A DNA stretch of 64,000 bases from Bog-950 sp046329495 (lineage in GTDB: Bacteria; Bacteroidota; Bacteroidia; Chitinophagales; LD1), in contig JAXLUO010000011.1 in assembly GCA_046329495.1 (NCBI GenBank), forward strand, positions 1-64,000, read 5' to 3'. Positions 8,901 through 19,146 of this stretch are shown here, in pieces. The stretch's first letter is position 1. Each line of letters starts with the position of its first letter. The position numbers and the translations under genes were made by a program. The notes beneath the pieces are model-generated. The model did no database searches, was not told where the DNA came from, and saw nothing but the letters and a program-made list of their open reading frames with translations.

Positions 8901-11900
8901 CGCAGTGGTTTAGCAGCCGGTACCTATACCATCACTGTTACCGATAACAAAGGTTGCACCGTTACACGTTCTGCTACATTAACACAACCAACTGCTTTAA
9001 GCATTACCAAAACTTCTACCAACATTACCTGTAATGCAGGAACCAATGGTGCAGTTGATATTACTGTTGCCGGAGGTAGTACAGCCTACAGCTATGCATG
9101 GAGCAACGGTGCCACAACCCAGGATATAACTGCTATTGCTGCGGGTACCTACGTGGTAACCGTTACCGATGCCAATGGTTGCACCGCAACTAATTCAACT
9201 ACTATAACACAACCAACGGCTATTACTATAACACCTGCCATTACTAATGCCACCTGCGGCAATGCCGATGGTGCTATAACACTTAGCGTTAGCGGTGGTG
9301 TTGCAGGCTATACGTATAACTGGGGTGGCGGTATAACTACACAAAACCGCAGCGGTTTACTGGCAGGCACCTATGCCGTTACCGTTACCGATGCAAGCAG
9401 TTGCACGGCTTCAGCTTCTATCGCTGTTTCACAAACCGGTACAGGTATTACCTTGTCATCAATAGTTACCAACGTAACTTGTAATGGCGGCACCACCGGT
9501 GCAATCGATCTTACCGTTACCGGCGGTGTTGGTGTTGTTACTTTCAACTGGAACGATGCCGTAACTACTGAAGACCGCACCGGACTGGCTGCCGGAACTT
9601 ACAGCGTAACAGTTTCCGATGGTGCAGGCTGTTCAGCTATTACATCTAAAACAATTACCCAGCCTACGGCTATCGCAATCACCTCAACCCAAACCAATAT
9701 TTTATGTAATGGTGGTTCAACAGGTGCCATTAACATTAGTGTAAGTGGTGGCACGGGTGCTTATACGTATAACTGGGGTGGTGGTGTAACCACACAAAAC
9801 CGTACAGGTTTAGCAGCAGGCACGTATACCGTTACGGTTACGGATGCCAACAGTTGTACCGCAACTAAGTCGGTAACCTTAACACAACCTGCCGCAGCAT
9901 TAAACGGAACCGCCACGCCGGTTGCAGTGGGATGTTTCGGTGGCAATACAGGCAGCATTACTTTAACTGTAAGCGGTGGTACAACTGCCTACTCTTATTT
10001 ATGGAGTAATGGCGGTGTAAGTCAGAACCTAAGTGGCCTGGCCGCCGGTTCATATACCGTAACAATAACCGATGCTAATGGTTGTACTACTACCAAATCA
10101 GCAAGTGTTACTCAACCTGCTGCTGCATTAGCATTAAGCTACTTAACAACAAATCTTTCTTGTAATGGTGTTTCAACCGGTGCTATCGACTTAACTGTTA
10201 GCGGCGGCACATCAGCCTATACCTATAACTGGGGTGGTGGCGTTACCACACAGGATAGAACAGGCTTAGCTGCCGGCACTTACTCGGTAACTGTTACCGA
10301 TGCAAATTCCTGCACTGCTTCAGGTACACAAACAATAACCCAACCTGCTGCCATCAGCATTACCGGCGTTGTAACCAATGTATCTTGTAACGGCGGCAGC
10401 AATGCAACCATAGATGTTACTACAACCGGTGGCACAGGTGCTTACACTTATAACTGGGGTGGTGGTATAACTACCGAGGACCGCTCTGCGCTTGCAGCCG
10501 GCACATATACCGTAACTGCCACCGATGGCAATTCTTGCACAGCTACTGCTTCGTTTACAGTAACCCAACCTTCTGTTCTTACTTTAACTTTAAATAGCGG
10601 CACCAGTGTTTGTTTAAACCCAACAGGTACAGCCACCGCAGTAACCAATAACACCGGAACCGCACCGTATACGTATGTATGGAGCAATGGTGGTGCTAAC
10701 CAGCAAAACCAAACCGGCTTGGCTCCGGGCCCAATCTCAGTTACCGTAACCGATAGCAAAGGTTGTTCTGCCTCAGGTGCAGTAACCGTTGGTTTAGCCG
10801 GTAACAACACCAATGCAAGTTTCAATAACACCGGTACCTATTGTGCACCGGGTGCTACTGTAACCTTCACGCATACCGGTTCATCTAATACTACCGGACA
10901 CTTCTGGGATTTTGGCAACGGTTCAACTTCTACTAACAACAACCCTAACTATACCTATGCAACCGCCGGCACCTACAATGTAATCCACATTGTTTACCGC
11001 GGCTATTGTTCCGATACGGTAACTAATCCCGTAGTAGTTAATCCTAAACCGGTAGTTACAGCTACACCTGTAAATGTTACTTGTAACAGTGCGGCCAACG
11101 GTGCTATTAACGTAACAGTTAGCAGCGGTACACCGGCTTACACTTTTAACTGGGGTGGTGGTGTTACAACACAGAACCGCACAGCACTGGCTCCGGGTTC
11201 CTACACCGTAACCGTTAGCGATACTAAATCATGTAGCGTTACTGCGTCGGCAACTATCACACAGCCAACAGCATTATCGCTTAGTTATATTAACACCAAT
11301 GTAAACTGCTTTGGCGGTAACAATGGTGCCATCGATTTAACTGTAACAGGTGGCACATCGGGTTATACCTACTTATGGAGTAACAGCGCTACCACCCAGG
11401 ATATTTCTTCTTTAACAGGTGGCACTTACAATGTTACTGTTACCGATGCGAATGCCTGCACAGCTACTTCAGCTATCAGCATGTATCAGCCAAGTGCTAT
11501 TAGTTTAGTAACTTCGGTTACCAATGCTGCTTGTAATGCACAGAGCAACGGAGCAATTAACTTAACCGCTACGGGCGGCACATCACCATTTACCTATAAC
11601 TGGGGTGGTGGTGTTACTACACAAAACAGAACAGGCTTAGCTGCCGGTACTTACAATGTTACTGTTACCGATACCAAGGCCTGCACAGCAACAACAAGTG
11701 CTGTTGTAACCCAGCCTGCAACCTTAACTACATCCCTTACTGCAACCAACGTTACTTGTTATGGTGCTGCAACGGGCAGTATTGTAAACGTAACTTCAGG
11801 CGGCACTTCTCCATTCACCTTTGCCTGGAGCAATGGTAACATGTCGCAAAACCCGAACGGCTTAACAGCAGGCACTTATACCGTAACTGCTACCGACGAT

Positions 11901-14900
11901 AACGGTTGCACGGCCACGGCATCTATTGCTGTTACCCAGCCGGCTTCGGCAGTAAGTGTAGTAGTAAACAGTGCCAATGCCTTAAACTGTTATGGCGATA
12001 CAAACGGCGCTATTGATATTACGGCTGCCGGTGGTGTTCCCGCTTATACATACAACTGGAGCGATGGTGTTACTACACAGGACCGCACCAACGTTTTAGG
12101 CGGCACTTACTTTGTAACCGTTACCGATCAAAATTCTTGTTACGCAACAACAAGCGCAACCATTTCGCAGCCTGCTGCACCGGTTACTATCGATACACTT
12201 ACCGTAAGCAATGTGCTTTGCTATGGTGCAGCAACCGGTTCAATTACTACAACGGTTAGCGGTGGCACTCCGGGTTATACCTATAACTGGGGTGGCGGTA
12301 TTACTACACCAAACCGTACAAACGTAGTAGCCGGCACTTACAATGTAACCGTTACCGATACCAAAGGCTGCTCAGCCAGCGCATCAACTGCTGTAACACA
12401 ACCTGCTGCAGCTTTAGCAGCTTCAGTTGCAAGCAGCACCAATGTTAGTTGCTTTGCCGGTAACAACGGTGCTATTAACGTAAATGTTAGTGGTGGTGTA
12501 ACTCCTTATGCATTTGTTTGGAACGATGGTCCAACCACCCAAAACAGAACCAACCTTACCGCCGGCACTTACAGCATCGTAGTAACCGATTCTAACAGTT
12601 GCACGGCTACAACTTCGGTAGCTATTACCCAGCCTGCTGCTGCTTTAAGCGCGACTGTGGCAAGCACTACCAATGTTAGTTGCTTCGGCGGTAGCAACGG
12701 TGCAGTAACTATTACTGCTACCGGCGGTACTACTGCTTATACCTACTTATGGAGCAATGCTGCAACAACACAAAACATCAGTGGAGTTGCAAATGGAACG
12801 TATACTGTTACTGTAACCGATAGCAAGGGCTGCACAGCAAGCACTTCAGCTACTGTTACGCAACCGGCTGCTGCTTTAGCGGTAGCAGTAAGCAGCACTA
12901 CCAACGTTAGCTGCTTTAGCGGTAACGATGGTGCTATCAATATAACTGCCACCGGCGGCACACCTGCTTACACGTATAACTGGGGCGGTGGTGTTACCAC
13001 ACAAAACCGTACCAACCTAACTGCAGGCACCTACAATGTAACGGTAACCGATAACAAGGCTTGTTCAGCTTCAACAACAGCTACTATTACCCAGCCTGCT
13101 GCAGCCTTAAATGTAGCCATAAGTGCAACGGGCAACGTTTCTTGTAATGGTGGCAACAACGGTACTATTACTACCACTGTTACCGGCGGAACAACCGCTT
13201 ACAGCTACAACTGGGGTGGTGGTATTACTACAACAAACCGTACCGGTTTAGCTGCCGGCACCTATAACGTTACGGTAACCGATAGCAAATCATGTTCTGC
13301 TACAGCATCGGCTACAATTACTCAACCTGCCGCCTTAGCTTTAAGCACCACGCATACCGATGTTAACTGTTTTGCAGGTAACGATGGCACCATTACCTTA
13401 ACTGTAACCGGCGGCACCACTGCCTACAGTTACAACTGGGGCGGCGGTGTTACTACACAAAACCGCAGCAACCTTACTGCAGGTAGCTACACCGTTACTG
13501 TAACCGATGCTAACAGTTGCACCGCTGCAACTACAGTAGCTATTGCACAACCTGCGCAATTAACTGCTTCTTCAAGCGCAGGTAATGTTAGCTGCAATGG
13601 AGGCACTAACGGTACTATTAACATCACAACTAACGGTGGTATTACACCTTATACCTACACCTGGAGTAATGGTATGAGCGGTGCAGCAGTAACCGGACTT
13701 TCATCCGGTGCTTACACGGTTACTGTTAAGGATCAACACAACTGTTCGGTAACCGTTGCTACTACTGTTAACCAACCTACAAGTTTGGTTTTGGTAACTG
13801 CAGTTACAAACGTAAGTTGTAATGCGGGTACTAACGGCGCAATAGACTTAACAGTAAGCGGTGGCACCACCGGCTATACCTACAACTGGGGTGGTGGTAT
13901 TACTACACAAGATAGAACGAACCTTACTGCAGGCAGCTATACTGTTACTGTAACCGATGGCAATGCTTGTAATGCAACCATCAGTGCAACCATCACACAG
14001 CCTACTGCTATCAGTGCTTCAACAACTGTAGCTAATGTAAATTGCTTTGGCGGCAACAATGGTGCTGTTAACTTAACAGTAAGCGGCGGCACTACGCCTT
14101 ACAGCTTTGCATGGAGCAATAGCGCTACTACACAAAACATCAGCAGCCTTGCGGCTAATACTTATACTGTAACTATTACCGATAACAATAGCTGCACGGC
14201 TACTGCCAGCGGTATTGTTACCCAACCTACACAATTAACTCTTACTGAAACCCACGTTAATGTTGGTTGCAATGCAGCCAACACCGGCAGCATCAACTTA
14301 ACCGTAAGCGGCGGCACACCGGCCTATACCTACAACTGGAGCAACAGCACCACTACACAGGACTTATCTGCCATTGCAGCCGGCACCTACGCTGTAACCG
14401 TTACTGACTTTAAAGCCTGCACAGCAGCTTTAAGCGTTACTATAACGCAGCCTGCTGTATTAACGGCTTCGGTGGCAAGCACTACCAATGTGGCTTGCTA
14501 TGGTGGCAGCAACGGTGCTATCACCACAACTGTTACTGGCGGCACTACTGCATATACCTACAACTGGGGTGGTGGTGTAACAACACCTAACCGCAACAAC
14601 CTGGCAGCCGGCACTTATAACTTAACTGTAACCGATGCCAATAGCTGCTCTGCTACTACCTCTGCAACCATTACCCAGCCTGCTGCTGCGCTTGCTGCAG
14701 TAGTTGGTAATGTAACCAATGTTAGCTGTAACAGTGGTAACAATGGTGCTATTGATATTAATGTAAACGGAGGTACTACAGCTTACACTTATAGCTGGAA
14801 TGGTGGTGCTACTACCCAGGATAGAACAGGTTTGGCTGCAGGTACTTATTCCTTAACCGTTACCGATGCTAATGCCTGCACGGCTTCTGTATCAGCAACC

Positions 14901-17900
14901 GTTACACAACCTGCTGCTATCAGTATTACCCATACTTCATCTAACGTATTATGTAATGGCGGCAACACAGGTACCGTTAACGTGGCTGTAACCGGTGGTA
15001 CAGCGGCTTATAGCTACTTGTGGAGCAATGGCGCAACTACTCAAAATTTAGCTGCAGCAGCTTCAGGCAACTATAACTTAACCGTTACCGATGCCAATAT
15101 GTGTACCGCTGCCTACAACGGTAATATTACTATTACCCAGCCGGCGGTACTTACGGCTACTACCAGCCCGTCAAACGTACTTTGCAATGGTGCACAAACC
15201 GGGGCAATTCAACTGGCACTTACAGGGGGTACAGCTCCGTTTGCCTTTACCTGGAACGATGGCGCAACAACGCAGCATCGCAGCACCTTAGCTGCCGGTA
15301 ATTACCGCGTAACGGTAACTGATGCTAATACCTGTTCCGCTACCGCTTCTACCAGCATTACACAACCTGCCCAGTTGGTTACCTCTACTTCGGTTAGCAA
15401 TGTTAGCTGTAATAGCGGCAGCAATGGCAGTATCGATTTAACGGTTACCGGTGGGGTTTCGGCTTACACCTTTAACTGGGGGGCAGGTATTACAACCGAA
15501 GATCGCAATACTTTAACTGCCGGCACTTATAACGTAACTGTAACAGATGCCAACAACTGTTCTGCAACTGCACAGGCAAGTGTAACACAACCAACTGCAT
15601 TAACGGCTACTATAACTCCTTCGGCTGCGTTATGTAATGGTGCAGCAACAGGCAATATTAATCTTAGCGTTAGCGGCGGTGTTACAACTTATACCTATGG
15701 ATGGAGCAACAGCGCTACTACACAAAACATTGCTAACGTAACTGCCGGTAGTTACTCGGTAACAATAACCGATGCAAACACTTGCACCCTGGTTAAAACA
15801 GCTACTGTAACCGAACCTGTTGCTTTAGCTTTAACTACAACCGTAACCGATGTAGCCTGTAACGGCGGCAACACAGGAGCTATTGCACTGGGTGTTACCG
15901 GAGGTACTACTGCTTACAGCTACAACTGGGGCGCCGGCGTAACTACACAAAATCGCACTAACCTGGTGGCAGGTAACTACGCAGTAACCGTAACCGATGC
16001 ACATAGCTGCACTGCTACAATGGCTGCTACCGTAGCACAGCCTGCTGCATTAGCCCTCAGCGAAACACATACCAACGTTTCATGCAATGGTGGCAACAAT
16101 GCTTCGGTTGATTTAACGGCAACCGGCGGCACTTCACCCTATACCTACACATGGAGCAACAGCGCAGCCACCGAAGATATCAGCAACTTAACCGCCGCTA
16201 ACTATGTGGTAACCCTGCACGATAATCACAACTGTTCGGCTACTTTAACTGCGACCGTTACCCAACCTACTGCTTTAGCAGTAACCGGCACACAAACCAA
16301 TGTGTTATGTAACAGCGCAGCAACCGGTGCAGTTAACTTAACCGTAAGCGGTGGCGTAACTTCTTACAGCTTTAACTGGAGCAACAGCGCCACAACTCAA
16401 AACATCAGTGCACTTACTGCCGGAACTTATACCGCTACTGTAACCGATGCTAATAATTGTTCAGCTACCATCACTAAAACTATTACGCAGCCTGCTGCGA
16501 TCGCTATTACCGAAACGCACAGCGATGTGGTTTGTAATGGTTATGCAACCGGTTTAATAGATATTACCGTAACGGGCGGCACAGGCGCTTATGCTTACTT
16601 GTGGAGCAATGGCGATAACAGCCAGGATCCTACCGGTATTGTAGCCGGTGCTTACACGGTAACCGTTACCGATGCCAATGCCTGCACAGCTACTTCAGCC
16701 GTAACTATCGCGCAGCCTACACCATTCAGCATTAACGTAAGCAGCAACAACGTAAGCTGCAATGGCGGCACCGATGGTAACATCAACTTAACTGTTAGCG
16801 GTGCTACTCCGGGTTATACCTTTAACTGGAACAACGGCGCTACCACCGAAGATTTAACTGCTATCCCTGCAGGTAACTACTTCGTTCTGATTCACGATGC
16901 CAACAACTGTTTGGGTAATGCGAACCTAACCATTACCCAACCGCTTGGTTTAAGTGTTAGCCAAACACACACCAACGTAAGCTGCAACGGTGGAGCTAAC
17001 GGTATTATTGATATCACCGTAAACGGCGGCACTTTCCCATTCATCTATGTGTGGAGCGATGGTGCAAATACACAAGACCGCAACGGCCTTAGCGCGGGCA
17101 CTTACCAGCTTACTGTAAACGATGTAAATAGCTGCGCAGTAAGTACACCAATTGTTATTACTGAACCTGCTGCTATTGCTGTAACCCTTACACCAACCAA
17201 TGTTACCTGTAATGGTTTAAACAATGGTGTGGTAAACACTACCGTAACCGGTGGTACACCCGCCTACACCTTTAACTGGAGCGATGGCAGTAATCAGCAA
17301 AATGCAAACGGTATAGTTGCAGGTAACTATACGGTAACTGTTACCGATACCAAGAGCTGTGTGGCAACCGCTACCACAACCGTTACTGAACCTGCTGCAT
17401 TAACTGTTACCGGTGTTAAAACCGATGTAGCTTGTTTTGGCGGCAACAATGGTGCGGTAGATGTAACTGCAACCGGTGGCACTACACCATATACTTATTC
17501 ATGGAACATTGGCGGCAGCAATCAGGATATCAGCGGCGTAATTGCCGGCACGTATTCTGTAAACGTTACCGATGCGAAAAACTGCAGTACCGGTGCTACG
17601 TTCACTATCAGTCAACCTGCTGCATTACAGGTTTCATTAATAGCTTTAAATGCTTCTTGTAATGGCGGCACCAATGGCAGTATCGATCTTACTGCAAACG
17701 GTGGCACTGCGCCAATGAGCTACCTGTGGAGCAACAGCGCTACAACCGAAGATGTGAACGGCTTAGGTGCAGGCAACTACACTGTAGCGGTAACGGATGC
17801 ACATGGTTGTGTAACGAATGGTAACGCTACCATTACCGCACCTGCAGCAATAGCCATTGCCGAAACGCATACTATGCCTAACTGTAACGGTGGCAATAAC

Positions 17901-19046
17901 GGTACTATTACAATTACTGTTACCGGCGGTACACCAACTTACACTTATAACTGGAGCAACGGTGGCGCTACGCAAAACAGCAGCAACCTGGTTGCCGGCT
18001 CATATGCAGTAACTGTAACCGATACCAAAGGTTGTTCAGCAGTAGCATCGGCCATAACAGTGGCTGAACCTGCAGTAGTTGGTGTTGGTTTAACTGTTAC
18101 CGATGTGGCTTGTCAGGGTGCTGCTAACGGCCAGGTAAATGTTACTGTAAATGGTGGCACACCTGCTTACACCTTCCATTGGAGCAACGCAGCCACTACA
18201 CAAAACCTGATGAACGTAATTGCAGGCACGTATAGCTTAACTGTTACCGATAGCAAAGGTTGTAACCAAACTGCCAGCGCCTTCATCAATACATTACCGC
18301 AGTTAAGTGTAAACGCCAGTGTTGATCAACTGGTGTGTGCTCAGGACCGTGGTAATATCGACCTCACCGTTAACAGCGGCACAGCACCATACACCTTTAG
18401 CTGGAACACCGGCGCTACTACCGAGGACTTAACCAACATTCAACCCGGCAACTACAGCGTAATAGTTAAGGATGCCAACGGTTGTCCGTTCGATACAACC
18501 TTCGTAGTGGTTAACCAAAACCTGTTTAATGTAACTGCCTCAGGCGGTGGCACTGTAACTCTTGGTCAAACTGCCGAAATTCATGCTTCTTCTACCGGTT
18601 CTTCCGAAACCGTTTACAACTGGAATCCAACCTTTGGTGTTCCTTGCCCTACCTGCCCGGATAACACCGTGCAACCCGGCCACTACACCTTATATACTGT
18701 AATTGCTACAGATACAAATGGTTGCGTTGCCCAGGATACCGTTTCGGTAGATGTAATTGCCGACCACACCATTTTCCCTCCAAACGGCTTTACCCCGAAT
18801 GGCGATGGCAATAACGACTACTTCCAACTATTTGGTAATCTGGAGAGTATCCGTTACATCAACATCATGATCTTTGACCGTTGGGGCGAAAAAGTGTTCG
18901 AAGCAAACGAACCTTACTTTAAATGGGACGGAACTTACAAAGGAGAGAAACTTGAGCCGGCCGTTTACGTATACGTCATGAAAATCGTCCACATTGACGG
19001 TTTCAACCAAAAAACATTCAAGGGCAGCATCACCCTGCTGCGCTAA
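5991..19046 (+). CDS. Giant SprB-repeat surface adhesin with T9SS type B sorting domain
   Basis: A 4351-residue secreted protein. After a long signal region (cleavage probably after LATLQAQ, residue 39) comes a choice-of-anchor L-type domain (about 40-300, with NYVFASEEYPE), a Calx-beta-like segment (about 300-405, ADGITESMENVTIAVLDPC) and Ig-like modules. About 47 SprB repeats of about 75 residues follow (about residues 555-4180), interrupted once by a PKD domain (HFWDFGNGSTSTN). The last 92 residues are the gliding-motility C-terminal domain (NGFTPNGDGNNDYF, FDRWGEKVFE, ending GSITLLR), a type B signal for the type IX secretion system. SprB in Flavobacterium is the mobile adhesin of gliding. 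This is a paralogue by architecture, not necessarily SprB itself. Nearly every repeat has two cysteines. It is probably transcribed alone, with a strong terminator at its end. Confidence 0.93.
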   Translation: MRKLYFTFIKPATPASSGLRNLVLLCMLLLGGLATLQAQVTVVQNSNTQALAQLLAGSGVTISNWTKSCANNGSGTFTNVSSNLGVPGGVVLSSGNVGSVPNNANVFASTQFSLNGDAQLSTLTSGTVYDPCVLEFDIVPQGPILQFNYVFASEEYPEWVCSQYNDVFGFFITGPNPQGGNFTNKNIALIPSTNLPVAINTVNPGTPGASAGGGNCNGSNQSLAYTSYYRNNQTPLNANIVYDGMTAVLSATSAVIPCQTYHLKIAIADVADRIYDSGVFLQAYSFISNPVTIQATAALDYAGFTSAYEGCVGGTFTFNLSSAQQVPVVVNLQITGSATNGTDYTTLPTQIVFAPGQTVATLNVDAIADGITESMENVTIAVLDPCSGLPTNSATISIRDDIPPTITVGDSTLCLGQSTQLTANGGVTYSWTPATGLSSTTVKNPIATPTTTTTYTCTMSFGSCTKTVSQTVYVSNPAAAVTANPAGTVCNGASVALTATPSAGQTPYTYLWSTGATTPAISVPSGGSYTVTATDAFGCTASATRSVTISNLSITGTTTNVSCMGAANGAVDITVTGTNAPFTYNWGGGVTSQDRTNLVAGTYSVTASNTVGCSVTATYTITQPASNLTTSATNTSVNCNGGNNGSINLTANGGVTPYTFAWSNSASTEDLNNLVAGTYVVTVTDFNGCTASRSVIINQPTAITTSETHVNNTCAGNTLGSINLTVSGGTGAYSYAWSNGAATQNLTGLASGAYTVTVADANGCTVTRSVTITAPAAISITPAATNPACNAGATGSINLTVTGGTSPYTYNWGGGITTQNRTGLAAGTYNVTVTDNSSCTASASVTLTQPAVLSATNTATNVNCNGGATGAITVTVAGGTSPYTYNWGGGITTQNRTGLTAGTYTVTVTDNQSCTATTSATITQPAVLAATETHTNVSCNAGSNGSIDITVTGGTTPYTYNWGGGVTTEDRSGLAAGTYTITVTDNKGCTVTRSATLTQPTALSITKTSTNITCNAGTNGAVDITVAGGSTAYSYAWSNGATTQDITAIAAGTYVVTVTDANGCTATNSTTITQPTAITITPAITNATCGNADGAITLSVSGGVAGYTYNWGGGITTQNRSGLLAGTYAVTVTDASSCTASASIAVSQTGTGITLSSIVTNVTCNGGTTGAIDLTVTGGVGVVTFNWNDAVTTEDRTGLAAGTYSVTVSDGAGCSAITSKTITQPTAIAITSTQTNILCNGGSTGAINISVSGGTGAYTYNWGGGVTTQNRTGLAAGTYTVTVTDANSCTATKSVTLTQPAAALNGTATPVAVGCFGGNTGSITLTVSGGTTAYSYLWSNGGVSQNLSGLAAGSYTVTITDANGCTTTKSASVTQPAAALALSYLTTNLSCNGVSTGAIDLTVSGGTSAYTYNWGGGVTTQDRTGLAAGTYSVTVTDANSCTASGTQTITQPAAISITGVVTNVSCNGGSNATIDVTTTGGTGAYTYNWGGGITTEDRSALAAGTYTVTATDGNSCTATASFTVTQPSVLTLTLNSGTSVCLNPTGTATAVTNNTGTAPYTYVWSNGGANQQNQTGLAPGPISVTVTDSKGCSASGAVTVGLAGNNTNASFNNTGTYCAPGATVTFTHTGSSNTTGHFWDFGNGSTSTNNNPNYTYATAGTYNVIHIVYRGYCSDTVTNPVVVNPKPVVTATPVNVTCNSAANGAINVTVSSGTPAYTFNWGGGVTTQNRTALAPGSYTVTVSDTKSCSVTASATITQPTALSLSYINTNVNCFGGNNGAIDLTVTGGTSGYTYLWSNSATTQDISSLTGGTYNVTVTDANACTATSAISMYQPSAISLVTSVTNAACNAQSNGAINLTATGGTSPFTYNWGGGVTTQNRTGLAAGTYNVTVTDTKACTATTSAVVTQPATLTTSLTATNVTCYGAATGSIVNVTSGGTSPFTFAWSNGNMSQNPNGLTAGTYTVTATDDNGCTATASIAVTQPASAVSVVVNSANALNCYGDTNGAIDITAAGGVPAYTYNWSDGVTTQDRTNVLGGTYFVTVTDQNSCYATTSATISQPAAPVTIDTLTVSNVLCYGAATGSITTTVSGGTPGYTYNWGGGITTPNRTNVVAGTYNVTVTDTKGCSASASTAVTQPAAALAASVASSTNVSCFAGNNGAINVNVSGGVTPYAFVWNDGPTTQNRTNLTAGTYSIVVTDSNSCTATTSVAITQPAAALSATVASTTNVSCFGGSNGAVTITATGGTTAYTYLWSNAATTQNISGVANGTYTVTVTDSKGCTASTSATVTQPAAALAVAVSSTTNVSCFSGNDGAINITATGGTPAYTYNWGGGVTTQNRTNLTAGTYNVTVTDNKACSASTTATITQPAAALNVAISATGNVSCNGGNNGTITTTVTGGTTAYSYNWGGGITTTNRTGLAAGTYNVTVTDSKSCSATASATITQPAALALSTTHTDVNCFAGNDGTITLTVTGGTTAYSYNWGGGVTTQNRSNLTAGSYTVTVTDANSCTAATTVAIAQPAQLTASSSAGNVSCNGGTNGTINITTNGGITPYTYTWSNGMSGAAVTGLSSGAYTVTVKDQHNCSVTVATTVNQPTSLVLVTAVTNVSCNAGTNGAIDLTVSGGTTGYTYNWGGGITTQDRTNLTAGSYTVTVTDGNACNATISATITQPTAISASTTVANVNCFGGNNGAVNLTVSGGTTPYSFAWSNSATTQNISSLAANTYTVTITDNNSCTATASGIVTQPTQLTLTETHVNVGCNAANTGSINLTVSGGTPAYTYNWSNSTTTQDLSAIAAGTYAVTVTDFKACTAALSVTITQPAVLTASVASTTNVACYGGSNGAITTTVTGGTTAYTYNWGGGVTTPNRNNLAAGTYNLTVTDANSCSATTSATITQPAAALAAVVGNVTNVSCNSGNNGAIDINVNGGTTAYTYSWNGGATTQDRTGLAAGTYSLTVTDANACTASVSATVTQPAAISITHTSSNVLCNGGNTGTVNVAVTGGTAAYSYLWSNGATTQNLAAAASGNYNLTVTDANMCTAAYNGNITITQPAVLTATTSPSNVLCNGAQTGAIQLALTGGTAPFAFTWNDGATTQHRSTLAAGNYRVTVTDANTCSATASTSITQPAQLVTSTSVSNVSCNSGSNGSIDLTVTGGVSAYTFNWGAGITTEDRNTLTAGTYNVTVTDANNCSATAQASVTQPTALTATITPSAALCNGAATGNINLSVSGGVTTYTYGWSNSATTQNIANVTAGSYSVTITDANTCTLVKTATVTEPVALALTTTVTDVACNGGNTGAIALGVTGGTTAYSYNWGAGVTTQNRTNLVAGNYAVTVTDAHSCTATMAATVAQPAALALSETHTNVSCNGGNNASVDLTATGGTSPYTYTWSNSAATEDISNLTAANYVVTLHDNHNCSATLTATVTQPTALAVTGTQTNVLCNSAATGAVNLTVSGGVTSYSFNWSNSATTQNISALTAGTYTATVTDANNCSATITKTITQPAAIAITETHSDVVCNGYATGLIDITVTGGTGAYAYLWSNGDNSQDPTGIVAGAYTVTVTDANACTATSAVTIAQPTPFSINVSSNNVSCNGGTDGNINLTVSGATPGYTFNWNNGATTEDLTAIPAGNYFVLIHDANNCLGNANLTITQPLGLSVSQTHTNVSCNGGANGIIDITVNGGTFPFIYVWSDGANTQDRNGLSAGTYQLTVNDVNSCAVSTPIVITEPAAIAVTLTPTNVTCNGLNNGVVNTTVTGGTPAYTFNWSDGSNQQNANGIVAGNYTVTVTDTKSCVATATTTVTEPAALTVTGVKTDVACFGGNNGAVDVTATGGTTPYTYSWNIGGSNQDISGVIAGTYSVNVTDAKNCSTGATFTISQPAALQVSLIALNASCNGGTNGSIDLTANGGTAPMSYLWSNSATTEDVNGLGAGNYTVAVTDAHGCVTNGNATITAPAAIAIAETHTMPNCNGGNNGTITITVTGGTPTYTYNWSNGGATQNSSNLVAGSYAVTVTDTKGCSAVASAITVAEPAVVGVGLTVTDVACQGAANGQVNVTVNGGTPAYTFHWSNAATTQNLMNVIAGTYSLTVTDSKGCNQTASAFINTLPQLSVNASVDQLVCAQDRGNIDLTVNSGTAPYTFSWNTGATTEDLTNIQPGNYSVIVKDANGCPFDTTFVVVNQNLFNVTASGGGTVTLGQTAEIHASSTGSSETVYNWNPTFGVPCPTCPDNTVQPGHYTLYTVIATDTNGCVAQDTVSVDVIADHTIFPPNGFTPNGDGNNDYFQLFGNLESIRYINIMIFDRWGEKVFEANEPYFKWDGTYKGEKLEPAVYVYVMKIVHIDGFNQKTFKGSITLLR
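7654..18530 (+). repeat. About 47 tandem SprB-type repeats (~225 bp each)
   Basis: Counted by eye from the protein. The unit is about 75 residues with scheme TNVxCxGxxxGxIxxTVxGGTxxYxYxW...TTQxxxxLxAGTYxVTVTDxxxCxATxxxTITQPxxL. Two main variants are mixed: YNWGGGxTTQNRTxL and YxWSNxATTQxIxxL. A PKD domain and one diverged repeat interrupt the array at about 10590-11060. The DNA copies differ at many third positions. Confidence 0.92.
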
Positions 19047-19075
19047 ACATATAGAGTAAGCTTTCCTCATGTCCA

Positions 19076-19112
19076 ACAAAAATCCCGTTCACGAAAGTGA
19101 CGGGATTTTTTC
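19076..19112 (+). terminator. Intrinsic terminator of the giant surface-protein gene
   Basis: The stem AAAATCCCGTTCAC / GTGACGGGATTTT has one bulged base and a GAAA tetraloop, followed by a T-run. A second short hairpin, TCCGGCC-TC-GGCCGGA, lies at 19115-19130. The A-rich 5' side may also stop the convergent M3 peptidase transcript. Confidence 0.85.
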
Positions 19113-19146
19113 TTTCCGGCCTCGGCCGGAGCTATGTCGGTAAGGG

